Source of the DNA: an uncultured Selenomonadales bacterium
GTDB lineage: Bacteria; Bacillota_C; Negativicutes; Selenomonadales; Selenomonadaceae
NCBI GenBank assembly: GCA_937907035.1
Contig: CALCTX010000282.1
Coordinates: 1 to 6,809, forward strand
Direction: 5' to 3'
DNA: 6,809 nt
In this document: positions 1 to 6,798 of the stretch, piece after piece
How positions within the stretch are numbered: the stretch's first letter is position 1
How the letters are laid out: every line of letters starts with the position of its first letter
Notes under the pieces: generated by a model
What the model was told of the DNA's origin: nothing
What the model saw: only the letters and a program-made list of their open reading frames with translations
Database searches by the model: none
Position numbers and translations under genes: made by a program

Positions 1-566
1 AGCATCTGGAAAAAACTGATAAGCCGGTAGTATTAGTTGTCAATAAGATCGATCTGATCGAGCGGGAAAAGGTCCTTCCTATTATTGACGGATATGCCGG
101 ACGGTATGATTTTGCCGGAGTGGTACCAATCTCAGCACGGGAGAAGATAAATCTTGACAGTTTGCTTGGCGAAGCCAAGAAGTATTTACCGGACGGGCCA
201 CAGTATTATCCGGAAGATATGGTGACTGATCAGCCGGAACGATTGATCGCAGCAGAACTGGTACGGGAAAAAGTATTGGAATTGACTCGTGATGAAGTGC
301 CTCATGCTGTAGCTGTTGATGTTGACGAGATGACAACAAGAGCAAAAGGCGATGTGTATATTCGGGCAACGATTTATGTTGAGCGTGATTCTCAAAAAGG
401 TATTATCATAGGAAATAAAGGTTCGATGTTGAAAAAAATAGGTGGATTAGCCCGATCTGATATAGAAAATTTGCTTGGCTCTAAGGTGTATTTGGATCTG
501 TGGGTCAAGGTTAAACGTGATTGGCGTAACCGGGATGGATTATTGAAGAATTTTGGATTTGAGTGA
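1..566 (+). CDS. era: GTPase Era, 30S ribosomal subunit assembly (5'-truncated)
   Basis: The reading frame enters from the left edge (first full codon at base 3) and ends with TGA at 564-566, so 187 C-terminal residues of a protein normally near 300 are visible. The frame opens in the GTPase domain. NKID at 42-53 is the G4 guanine-specificity motif, and the SA of ISA at 132-137 is the G5 motif. The linker YYPEDMVTDQPER and a KH RNA-binding domain follow, with the GxxG loop as GNKG (411-422), and the protein ends RDWRNRDGLLKNFGFE, typical of Era. The G1-G3 motifs lie outside the window. Era binds the 3' end of 16S rRNA with its KH domain and uses GTP during 30S maturation; it is often membrane-associated. 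The in-frame GTG at 120 lies inside the GTPase domain and is not the start. recO follows directly, so the two are almost certainly co-transcribed. Confidence 0.97.
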   Translation, partial: HLEKTDKPVVLVVNKIDLIEREKVLPIIDGYAGRYDFAGVVPISAREKINLDSLLGEAKKYLPDGPQYYPEDMVTDQPERLIAAELVREKVLELTRDEVPHAVAVDVDEMTTRAKGDVYIRATIYVERDSQKGIIIGNKGSMLKKIGGLARSDIENLLGSKVYLDLWVKVKRDWRNRDGLLKNFGFE

Positions 567-568
567 TC

Positions 569-1300
569 ATGGCACAGTACACGACGGAAGCGATAATATT
601 GGGGGTAAAGAACTGGGGCGAAGCGGATAAGCTGCTCTGGTTCTTTTCGCGTGAGCAGGGAAAGCTGCGGGCCGTTGCGTATGGAGCGCGGCGTGCCAGG
701 AGCTTGTTGGCGGGACCGTTACAACCTTTTAATCTGGTATCGGTTACGTTATCGGAAGGCGACAGGCTGGATATTGTCAGGCAGTGCAGTGTCGGGAAGA
801 GATATCGCAAATTGACTGAGGATTTGACAGCGATGGCGTATGCTTCATTTGTTGCGGAACTGACATTGGAATTATGTCCGGAACATGAACCGCAGCCGGA
901 ACTTTATGATGAGTTAGGAAAAATTTTTGTCGCTTTTGAAAAACGAAATCCTCGTCTGGTGGCGTTGAGTGCAGCATATAAATTATTTCAGATCGAAGGT
1001 TTGGCTCTATCATCACAGAATTGTGTTCATTGCGGAAGTAAGCTGGTTGGTGATGGCTGGTTTGATGTCAAAGAGGGCGGGGCCCTTTGTGAAGAATGTA
1101 CCTCCGGGGCAGCAATGGAATATAGAGCCAGAACCAGAGAACTGATCCATTTGCTCGAGACGGTCGATTTAGAAAAAGATGAGACGTTTTCAATAAAAGG
1201 GGCAGACTTGAATGCGGCGGAAGTGATAATGTTGAGTTATCTGGCAGAGATTACCGAAAAACCATTGAAATCGCTGAGTTTTATTGCACAATTGAATTGA
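569..1300 (+). CDS. recO: DNA repair protein RecO
   Basis: This is a 243-residue protein, close to the usual RecO length of about 240-255. The N-terminal OB-fold begins TTEAIILGVKNWGEADKLL and continues to the basic YGARRARS segment, a typical RecO opening. The rest is a helical domain that carries a four-cysteine zinc site, Cys152-x2-Cys155 and Cys174-x2-Cys177. RecO works with RecR to displace SSB and load RecA in the RecFOR gap-repair pathway, and it anneals complementary single strands. ATG 569 is chosen because it lies 2 bases after the era stop and gives the usual MAQYTTEAIIL start. GTG 563 in the same frame would add two residues and make a 4-base GTGA overlap with era. Neither start has a good Shine-Dalgarno sequence, so translational coupling to era is likely. 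An intrinsic terminator follows the stop codon immediately. Confidence 0.96.
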   Translation: MAQYTTEAIILGVKNWGEADKLLWFFSREQGKLRAVAYGARRARSLLAGPLQPFNLVSVTLSEGDRLDIVRQCSVGKRYRKLTEDLTAMAYASFVAELTLELCPEHEPQPELYDELGKIFVAFEKRNPRLVALSAAYKLFQIEGLALSSQNCVHCGSKLVGDGWFDVKEGGALCEECTSGAAMEYRARTRELIHLLETVDLEKDETFSIKGADLNAAEVIMLSYLAEITEKPLKSLSFIAQLN

Positions 1301-1309
1301 TTTATTGGG

Positions 1310-1341
1310 GGACTGCCGGAACGGCGGTCCTGTTTTTGTTT
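1310..1341 (+). terminator. Rho-independent terminator after recO
   Basis: A 9-bp GC-rich stem pairs 1310-1318 (GGACTGCCG) with 1322-1330 (CGGCGGTCC), with one T-G wobble and a GAA loop at 1319-1321. It is followed at once by the T-rich run TGTTTTTGTTT (1331-1341). It begins 10 bases after the recO stop codon, so it should end the era-recO transcript and separate it from dprA. Confidence 0.9.
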
Positions 1342-1366
1342 ACTAATTTTATGAGTAAGAAAATAG

Positions 1367-1395
1367 TTGCTTTTTTATAGATGTTTCTGTATTAT
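1367..1395 (+). promoter_or_regulatory. Candidate sigma-A promoter for the dprA-topA-trmFO-hslVU unit
   Basis: A -35-like TTGCTT (1367-1372, 3 of 6 consensus bases including TTG) and a -10-like TATTAT (1390-1395, 5 of 6) are separated by 17 bases. They lie in the AT-rich spacer between the recO terminator and dprA, about 39 bases before the dprA start. A promoter is expected here because of the upstream terminator. A second -10-like box, TAAAAT at 1405-1410, lacks a matching -35. The remainder of the 1301-1433 gap shows no ORF or RNA structure beyond the terminator. Confidence 0.45.
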
Positions 1396-1433
1396 TGAAT
1401 AACGTAAAATAAAAATGATGGGGTTCCTATTAT

Positions 1434-2537
1434 ATGGAAGGTTTTTATATTGCTGCGCTGCAAATGGTGCCCGGAATGGGAATTGCGGCGGTTTCGGCGT
1501 TGCTTAAATTTTTGTCATCTTCACGGTCAGTGTGGGAGGCAACCGGTGATGAACTGGCGGCGGTGCCGGAGCTGACAACACAGCAGAGGGAGAATCTGCT
1601 TGCTTTTCGGGGGCAGAATAGGTCACTTCCGGAGAAGCTGGCCGAAGAATGTAAGAAAAAACAGATCTCGGTCTGTACGCAAGCCGATAATATCTATCCG
1701 GAGATTTTGAAAGAAATTTCCCGCCCACCTTTGGTATTATTTTATCGGGGCAGATTGCAGCCGGATGAATTGCGGTTGGCAATGGTTGGTTCCCGTAAGG
1801 CGACACCTTATGGGAAAAATGTTGCTGAAGCACTGGCTCGGGAAATTGCGGCGCAAGGAATTACTGTTGTCAGCGGAGCAGCGTATGGGATAGATACAGC
1901 TTCTCACAAAGGAGCTTTGGCAACAGGAAAGACGATAGCTGTATTAGGATGCGGTGTCGATATTGCTTATCCGGCGAGCAACCGGCGTCTTTTGGATGAG
2001 ATAGCGGAAAATGGCGCGGTAGTTTCAGAGTATGCGCCGGGAACCAGACCGATAGCGGCATTTTTCCCGGCCAGAAACCGGATAATCAGCGGATTGTCGC
2101 GCGGAACAGTAGTCGTTGAAGCTGCAGAACGGAGCGGATCTTTGATCACTGCAGAGATGGCACTTTCTGAGGGTCGGGATGTTTTTGCAGTTCCCGGAAG
2201 TATTTTTTCGGAACAAAGCCGGGGAACAAACCGACTTATCCAGCAGGGCGCAAAGCTTGTACAATCAGCCGATGATGTCCTGAATGAATATATTACCGTA
2301 ACGAGATCAACAGCTGAAAATGTTGCAGCTGATTTAAAACTCACTGATGAAGAAACAGCAGTTTATCGGTTGTTATCTGCAGAACAGCCGGTTTCTATTG
2401 ATGATATAATTTGCCGCCTCAACGGGAGCAATGTTTCAAATGTTGCTTTTTTGCTGTTGCAAATGGAGTTGAAGGGGCTTGTAGAAGAAGATTGTGACCA
2501 TAACTATTTAAAGGTTGTTAAGGAGGGTCAGCTGTGA
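1434..2537 (+). CDS. dprA: DNA-processing protein DprA (Smf)
   Basis: This 367-residue protein has the usual three DprA parts. The first is an N-terminal helix-hairpin-helix/SAM-like region (about 1-65, with MVPGMG). The second is the Rossmann-like DprA/Smf domain (about 110-285), showing GSRKATPYG from 119, SGAAYGID at 147-154, VLGCGVDIAYPASNR, PARNRIISGL at 212-221, VVVEA, SGSLITA and the closing GTNRLIQQGAKLV. The third is a C-terminal winged-helix domain (about 300-363). DprA binds incoming single-stranded DNA and loads RecA during natural transformation; it is also conserved in species not known to be competent. ATG 1434 is the first in-frame start that fits the family. Its ribosome site is poor (GGGG at 1420-1423, 10 bases upstream). 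The stop overlaps topA by 4 bases. No key residue looks missing, but presence of dprA alone does not prove competence. Confidence 0.96.
   Translation: MEGFYIAALQMVPGMGIAAVSALLKFLSSSRSVWEATGDELAAVPELTTQQRENLLAFRGQNRSLPEKLAEECKKKQISVCTQADNIYPEILKEISRPPLVLFYRGRLQPDELRLAMVGSRKATPYGKNVAEALAREIAAQGITVVSGAAYGIDTASHKGALATGKTIAVLGCGVDIAYPASNRRLLDEIAENGAVVSEYAPGTRPIAAFFPARNRIISGLSRGTVVVEAAERSGSLITAEMALSEGRDVFAVPGSIFSEQSRGTNRLIQQGAKLVQSADDVLNEYITVTRSTAENVAADLKLTDEETAVYRLLSAEQPVSIDDIICRLNGSNVSNVAFLLLQMELKGLVEEDCDHNYLKVVKEGQL
2521..2536 (+). promoter_or_regulatory. Consensus ribosome binding site that fixes the topA GTG start
   Basis: AGGAGG at 2521-2526 lies 7 bases before GTG 2534, an ideal Shine-Dalgarno spacing. 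The site is inside the last codons of dprA, and GTG overlaps the dprA TGA as GTGA. This supports GTG 2534 as the topA start, although it gives an N-terminal extension compared with other TopA proteins. Confidence 0.88.
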
Positions 2538-4840
2538 GCGTAAAAGTTCAAGCAGGAAAGAAAAGATCAACTGCAAGATCAAAGAAGATTTTGGTCGTTG
2601 TGGAGTCACCGGCAAAGGCTAAGACAATCGAAAAATACTTAGGCAATAAGTATATAGTCAGAGCTTCAATGGGGCATTTGCGGGATTTGCCGAAGAGTCA
2701 GTTTGGAATAGATGTCGATAACGACTTTGAGCCAAAGTATATCAATATCCGTGGTAAAGGCGATCTTATCAAGGATTTGAAGAAGGAAGCCAAAAATGCG
2801 GCTAAAGTCTATCTGGCAAGTGACCCGGATCGTGAGGGAGAAGCGATTGCTTGGCACTTGGCGTATCTGCTCGGTATTGAACCGCAGGATAATTGCCGGA
2901 TAGTGTTTAATGAAATAACAAAGCCGGCTATTCAGGCGGCGATAAAAGAACCGCAGCCGATAAATATCGACCGGGTTGATGCGCAGCAGGCACGTCGTAT
3001 GTTGGATCGTATTGTCGGCTATAAACTCAGTCCGCTTCTCTGGCGGAAGGTCAGAAAAGGCCTTTCGGCAGGGCGGGTACAGTCGGTTACAGTTAAGCTT
3101 ATTTGTGATCGGGAGAAAGAGATCCAGGCATTTGTGTCGGAAGAATATTGGACGATAGGTCTTAATCTGCGTAAAGGACGGTCACATATTTTTGCGGCTG
3201 AATTGGCAGCTATAGACGGTAAAAAACCGGTTATCGGCGATGAGAAGACGGCTAAAAAGATTGTTGCTGAGATAGAAAAACAGCAATTACAGGTAGCGAA
3301 AATAGTTCGCGGCAACCGGCAGCGTAAACCGGCCGCACCGTTTAATACCAGCAGCTTGCAACAGGATGCTGCCCGGAAGCTGGGCTTTACATCGCGTAAA
3401 ACGATGATGCTGGCTCAACAATTGTATGAAGGTATTGAGTTGGGCAAAAGAGGCCCGGTCGGTTTGATCACGTATATGCGTACTGATTCAACCCGTATTT
3501 CGGATTTGGCGCAAAGTGAAACTTTGGGGTATGTAAAGGAAACTTTTGGCAGCATGTATGCACCGAAGACACCGAATGTTTATACATCTAATAAAAAAGT
3601 GCAGGATGCGCATGAAGCTATTCGGCCAACCAGTGTTTTATTGACACCGCAGGAGACTGAAAAATATCTTTCCCGGGATCAGCAGCGTTTGTATACGCTC
3701 ATCTGGCAGCGTTTTGTTGCCAGCCAGATGACGCCGGCAGTTTATGATACGCTTAAAGTAGATATTGCAGCCGGGAAAAAGTATTTATTCCGGGCTAATG
3801 GGTCGCAGCTCAAGTTTGCGGGCTTTACTGCTGTGTATGCCGGGCCGGAAGGCAAGGGCGAAAAAGATGTTATTTTGCCGGATCTGGCAGAAAAAGACAA
3901 GCTGGACCTTGTAAAGACGGAACCGGATCAGCATTTTACAGAACCACCGTCTCGTTACAATGAAGCCTCGTTAGTAAAGACTCTTGAGGAAAAAGGAATC
4001 GGCCGGCCAAGTACTTATGCGCCGATCATTGAAACAGTAATTGCCCGTGGTTATGTGATGCGGCAGGAAAAGACTTTTCATCCGACAGAGTTAGGCTTTA
4101 TTGTGCTTGATATGCTGGAAGAATATTTCAAGGATATCGTTGATGTCAAGTTTACAGCCGATTTGGAAAATGAGTTGGATGGTATTGCCGAGGGAAAAGT
4201 AACCTGTAAGGCATTGCTGAAGGGGTTTTATGGCCCGTTTGCCGATACTTTGGCAAAAGCTGATGAGGCTATCGGACACGTGGAACTTCCGGTTGAAGTT
4301 TCTGATGTGCAATGTGAATTATGCGGGAAAATGATGGTTGTAAAGCAGGGACGGTATGGTAAATTCCTGGCTTGCCCGGGCTTCCCTGATTGCCGCAATA
4401 CTAAGCCGCTGTTGAAGGACACCGGGGCAAAATGTCCGAAATGCGGCGAGAGCATTGTTGAGCGGAGGACCCGTCGGGGACGGATATTCTACGGCTGTAA
4501 GAGTTATCCGGAATGTGATTATGTTACTTGGGATACGCCATTGGCTGAACCATGTGAAAAATGCGGTTCCTTGAAATTACGGCATCATTTCAAGAGTGGC
4601 CGGGGACTCGTTTATTGTTATAACGAAGACTGTGAAACACGGATCAATCATCCGATAAATAAAGAATTGGAACGGCAGCGGAAAAAAGCGGCCGGGATTG
4701 AAGAACCGAAAGTAAAAACGACCGGAAAGAAAAAAGCCGTAGCGAAAAAAGCAACAGCTAAAAGCAAGACTGTTGCAAAGACGAAAGCAAAACCGAAGAC
4801 AAAAAGTAAAACCACGAAAGCAGCAAAGAGCAAAAAGTAA
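2534..4840 (+). CDS. topA: DNA topoisomerase I (type IA)
   Basis: This 768-residue type IA topoisomerase relaxes negative supercoils by cutting one strand through a 5'-phosphotyrosine. The TOPRIM domain has VVESPAKAKTIEKYLG (acidic Glu24) and DPDREGE (Asp97, Asp99, Glu103) for Mg2+. The catalytic tyrosine is Tyr314 in GLITYMRTDS. The core continues with QDAHEAIRPT and EKGIGRPSTYAPII. Three C-terminal zinc ribbons follow: Cys594/597/614/620, Cys634/637/655/661 and Cys674/677/695/700. The protein then ends in a 43-residue lysine-rich tail (726-768). The N-terminus has about 16 extra basic residues before the TOPRIM strand, where Bacillus subtilis TopA begins almost at once with the strand. GTG 2534 is supported by an ideal Shine-Dalgarno site. 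It is translationally coupled to dprA by a 4-base overlap, and the family assignment is certain. Confidence 0.98.
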   Translation: MSVKVQAGKKRSTARSKKILVVVESPAKAKTIEKYLGNKYIVRASMGHLRDLPKSQFGIDVDNDFEPKYINIRGKGDLIKDLKKEAKNAAKVYLASDPDREGEAIAWHLAYLLGIEPQDNCRIVFNEITKPAIQAAIKEPQPINIDRVDAQQARRMLDRIVGYKLSPLLWRKVRKGLSAGRVQSVTVKLICDREKEIQAFVSEEYWTIGLNLRKGRSHIFAAELAAIDGKKPVIGDEKTAKKIVAEIEKQQLQVAKIVRGNRQRKPAAPFNTSSLQQDAARKLGFTSRKTMMLAQQLYEGIELGKRGPVGLITYMRTDSTRISDLAQSETLGYVKETFGSMYAPKTPNVYTSNKKVQDAHEAIRPTSVLLTPQETEKYLSRDQQRLYTLIWQRFVASQMTPAVYDTLKVDIAAGKKYLFRANGSQLKFAGFTAVYAGPEGKGEKDVILPDLAEKDKLDLVKTEPDQHFTEPPSRYNEASLVKTLEEKGIGRPSTYAPIIETVIARGYVMRQEKTFHPTELGFIVLDMLEEYFKDIVDVKFTADLENELDGIAEGKVTCKALLKGFYGPFADTLAKADEAIGHVELPVEVSDVQCELCGKMMVVKQGRYGKFLACPGFPDCRNTKPLLKDTGAKCPKCGESIVERRTRRGRIFYGCKSYPECDYVTWDTPLAEPCEKCGSLKLRHHFKSGRGLVYCYNEDCETRINHPINKELERQRKKAAGIEEPKVKTTGKKKAVAKKATAKSKTVAKTKAKPKTKSKTTKAAKSKK
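4709..4837 (+). other. Lysine-rich low-complexity tail of TopA
   Basis: Codons 726-768 of topA encode a tail with 19 lysines among 43 residues and no acidic residue. The other residues are mostly Ala, Thr, Ser and Val, in irregular AKSK, TKAKPK and TKSK units. It is expected to be disordered and to bind DNA or nucleoid without sequence specificity. This is an inference from charge and from lysine-rich TopA tails known in actinobacteria. Confidence 0.85.
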
Positions 4841-4892
4841 GCAGAAAGTTGCGTAAGTCTTTCCGGGTGGAAGCATATATTACATCAGTACA

Positions 4893-4910
4893 GAGGAGGG
4901 TCGGATGTGA
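4893..4910 (+). promoter_or_regulatory. trmFO ribosome binding site with overlapping AUG-stop codon pair
   Basis: GAGGAGGG at 4893-4900 contains the consensus AGGAGG (4894-4899), 7 bases before the trmFO GTG at 4907. An ATG at 4905-4907, 5 bases from the AGGAGG, is followed directly by TGA (4908-4910). The same site can therefore serve a one-codon ORF overlapping the real start. GTG 4907 is the only choice that gives the TrmFO N-terminus [13 protein letters not shown]. Confidence 0.8.
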
Positions 4911-6223
4911 AGAAAATCATTATTGTCGGGGCAGGCCTGGCGGGCAGCGAAGCGGCTTGGCAGGCTGCACGGCGTGGGGCTGAAGTTGTCCTTTATGAGA
5001 TGCGCCCGGTCGCATTCACACCGGCTCATAAAACTGCCGGATTTGCAGAATTGGTTTGCAGCAATTCTTTGCGGGCAGCCGGATTGGAGAATGCGGTTGG
5101 TGTTTTGAAAGAAGAAATGCGTCGCTTAGATTCGCTGATAATGGAAGCTGCAGATGCGACACAGGTACCGGCTGGCGGAGCCTTGGCTGTTGACCGGGAG
5201 GGGTTCAGCCAATATATAACTGAAAAATTGACCGGTCATCCGCGAGTTACGGTGATCCATCAGGAGTTATCCGCTGTACCGCATGAAGACAATGCTGTGA
5301 CAGTGGTGGCTACCGGGCCGTTGACAGCCGGAGCGTTGGCGGAAGATATCAAACGATTGACAGAGCAGGAGTATTTTCATTTTTATGATGCGGCGGCACC
5401 AATCGTTACGCTGGATTCGATCAATATGGATAAGGCTTATCGGGCTTCCCGCTATGGAAATGGCGAAGCCGCTTATATCAACTGCCCGATGACGGAAGCC
5501 GAATATAATGCGTTTTGGCAGGAGTTGGTCACTGCGGAAAAGGCACCTGTGAAAGAGTTTGAAAAGGAAGTATTTTTTGAGGGCTGTATGCCGGTTGAAG
5601 TTATGGCAGCACGCGGCAAAGATACTTTACTGTTTGGACCGTTAAAACCGGTCGGACTGGAACACCCGGTTACCGGCGAAAGGCCGTATGCTGTGGTTCA
5701 GTTGCGACAGGATAATGCGGCGGCAACGTTATATAATATAGTCGGATTTCAAACTCATTTGAAATGGCCGGAACAGCGCCGGGTGTTTGGTATGATACCG
5801 GGACTTGAAGAGGCTGAGTTTGTCCGGTTTGGGGTTATGCACCGTAATACCTTTATCAATTCGCCTCGGGCATTGTTGCCTACATATCAGTTGCGAAGCA
5901 ATGAAAACTTGTTTTTTGCCGGACAGATGACGGGGGTAGAAGGCTATGTCGAGTCGGCTTCTTCCGGTTTGCTTGCCGGTATAAATGCTGTGCGGGTTGC
6001 TAATGGTGAAAAACCGCATATATTGCCACCGGAGACGGCACATGGTGCATTGGCACATTATATTACTACAGCTGATGCGGAAAATTTCCAACCGATGAAT
6101 GTTAATTTTGGGCTTATGCCGCCGTTAGGCAAGGTGCGAGGCGGGAAAAAAGTCAAAAAGCAATTGCACGCAGAAAAAGCGTTGGCAATGCTTGATCAGA
6201 TGATAGATGATTTAAGAAGATAA
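4907..6223 (+). CDS. trmFO: Methylenetetrahydrofolate-tRNA-(uracil-5-)-methyltransferase TrmFO
   Basis: TrmFO uses 5,10-methylenetetrahydrofolate and reduced FAD to make 5-methyluridine at position 54 in the T-loop of tRNAs, the Gram-positive counterpart of the SAM-dependent TrmA. The 438-residue length matches the family. The N-terminal dinucleotide-binding motif is GAGLAGSE (8-15), followed by YEMRP. Cys51 in ELVCSNSLR and Cys227 in [12 protein letters not shown] correspond to the two functional cysteines known in the Bacillus subtilis enzyme (Cys53 and Cys226). Further family blocks are [60 protein letters not shown] and the C-terminal NFGLMPPL. It lies 66 bases after topA with no terminator between, so co-transcription is likely. 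It was formerly named gid, and should not be confused with gidA (mnmG), which is about 620 residues long. Confidence 0.98.
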   Translation: MKKIIIVGAGLAGSEAAWQAARRGAEVVLYEMRPVAFTPAHKTAGFAELVCSNSLRAAGLENAVGVLKEEMRRLDSLIMEAADATQVPAGGALAVDREGFSQYITEKLTGHPRVTVIHQELSAVPHEDNAVTVVATGPLTAGALAEDIKRLTEQEYFHFYDAAAPIVTLDSINMDKAYRASRYGNGEAAYINCPMTEAEYNAFWQELVTAEKAPVKEFEKEVFFEGCMPVEVMAARGKDTLLFGPLKPVGLEHPVTGERPYAVVQLRQDNAAATLYNIVGFQTHLKWPEQRRVFGMIPGLEEAEFVRFGVMHRNTFINSPRALLPTYQLRSNENLFFAGQMTGVEGYVESASSGLLAGINAVRVANGEKPHILPPETAHGALAHYITTADAENFQPMNVNFGLMPPLGKVRGGKKVKKQLHAEKALAMLDQMIDDLRR

Positions 6224-6238
6224 AACAGAAGGTGCAAA

Positions 6239-6796
6239 ATGAGCGAGAATATGTTTCATGCAACAACAAATGTTGCAGTCAGGCACAATGGAAAAACTGC
6301 GATTGCCGGTGACGGACAGGTAACTTTTGGGCAGTCGGCGATAATGAAAGCCAATGCCCGTAAAGTGAGACGGCTTTATCATGGTAAGATTTTGGCCGGG
6401 TTTGCCGGTTCAGTCGCTGATGCGTTTACTTTGTTTGAAAAGTTTGAGGCAAAATTGGAAGAATTTCATGGTAATCTTATGCGGGCCTCAGTTGAATTGG
6501 CAAAGGACTGGCGTACGGACAGAGTGCTCAGAAAACTGGAGGCTCTGTTATTGGTAGCTGATGAGAATATGATCCTGATGCTTTCCGGCAATGGCGAAGT
6601 TATTGAACCTGATGGAGAAGTTGCTGCGATCGGCTCCGGTGGGTTTTATGCTTTGTCAGCAGCCAGAGCATTAGTGAAACATACTGATATGGAAGCCGTT
6701 GATATTGCAAAAGAAGCTATGTCAATTGCAGCAGATATCTGTGTTTATACAAATCACAATATCAAGGTTGAGGTACTTGAAACGGAGGAACAGTAA
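6239..6796 (+). CDS. hslV: ATP-dependent protease subunit HslV (ClpQ/CodW)
   Basis: HslV is the peptidase of the HslUV complex, a proteasome-like double hexamer fed by the HslU ATPase in the cytosol. The 185-residue length fits. The [10 protein letters not shown] segment aligns with the mature E. coli N-terminus TTIVSVRRNG, so Thr9 would be the N-terminal nucleophile once an 8-residue leader (MSENMFHA) is removed. Asp25 in AGDGQ matches E. coli Asp17, and Lys42 in RKVRRLY matches Lys33. [34 protein letters not shown] and AIGSGG complete the family signature. ATG 6239 is chosen for its upstream AGAAGGTG (6227-6234). The internal ATG 6251 would give MFHATT and has no clear ribosome site. The trmFO stop is 15 bases upstream, and hslU starts within the hslV stop. 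Confidence 0.97.
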   Translation: MSENMFHATTNVAVRHNGKTAIAGDGQVTFGQSAIMKANARKVRRLYHGKILAGFAGSVADAFTLFEKFEAKLEEFHGNLMRASVELAKDWRTDRVLRKLEALLLVADENMILMLSGNGEVIEPDGEVAAIGSGGFYALSAARALVKHTDMEAVDIAKEAMSIAADICVYTNHNIKVEVLETEEQ

Positions 6797-6798
6797 TG
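6784..6798 (+). promoter_or_regulatory. Ribosome binding site for hslU
   Basis: GGAGG at 6784-6788 lies 7 bases before ATG 6796, which overlaps the hslV TAA as TAATG. This indicates coupled translation of the two protease subunits. Another ATG at 6800 in a different frame is 11 bases from the site and less well placed. Confidence 0.75.

Noticed and set aside
120..566. A separate short KH-domain protein starting at GTG 120
   Set aside because: The frame is open to the window edge and contains the Era G4 motif NKID upstream, so this is the 3' part of era.
1421..1440. Short inverted repeat TTCC...GGAA around the dprA start codon
   Set aside because: Only four bases pair in each arm, in AT-rich DNA. 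This is expected by chance and gives no support for an operator.
1967..2344. Antisense ORF of 125 codons inside dprA
   Set aside because: It lies wholly opposite a well-conserved DprA domain, and its composition is that of a complement of coding DNA.
4859..4873. Possible terminator hairpin between topA and trmFO
   Set aside because: The stem is short, with a wobble pair, and no T-run follows. It does not meet the intrinsic terminator pattern.
4577..4876. Antisense ORF rich in Phe, Cys and Arg opposite the end of topA
   Set aside because: It is the reverse complement of the zinc ribbon and lysine-rich tail (AAA/AAG read as Phe/Leu). It has no ribosome site or recognisable domain.
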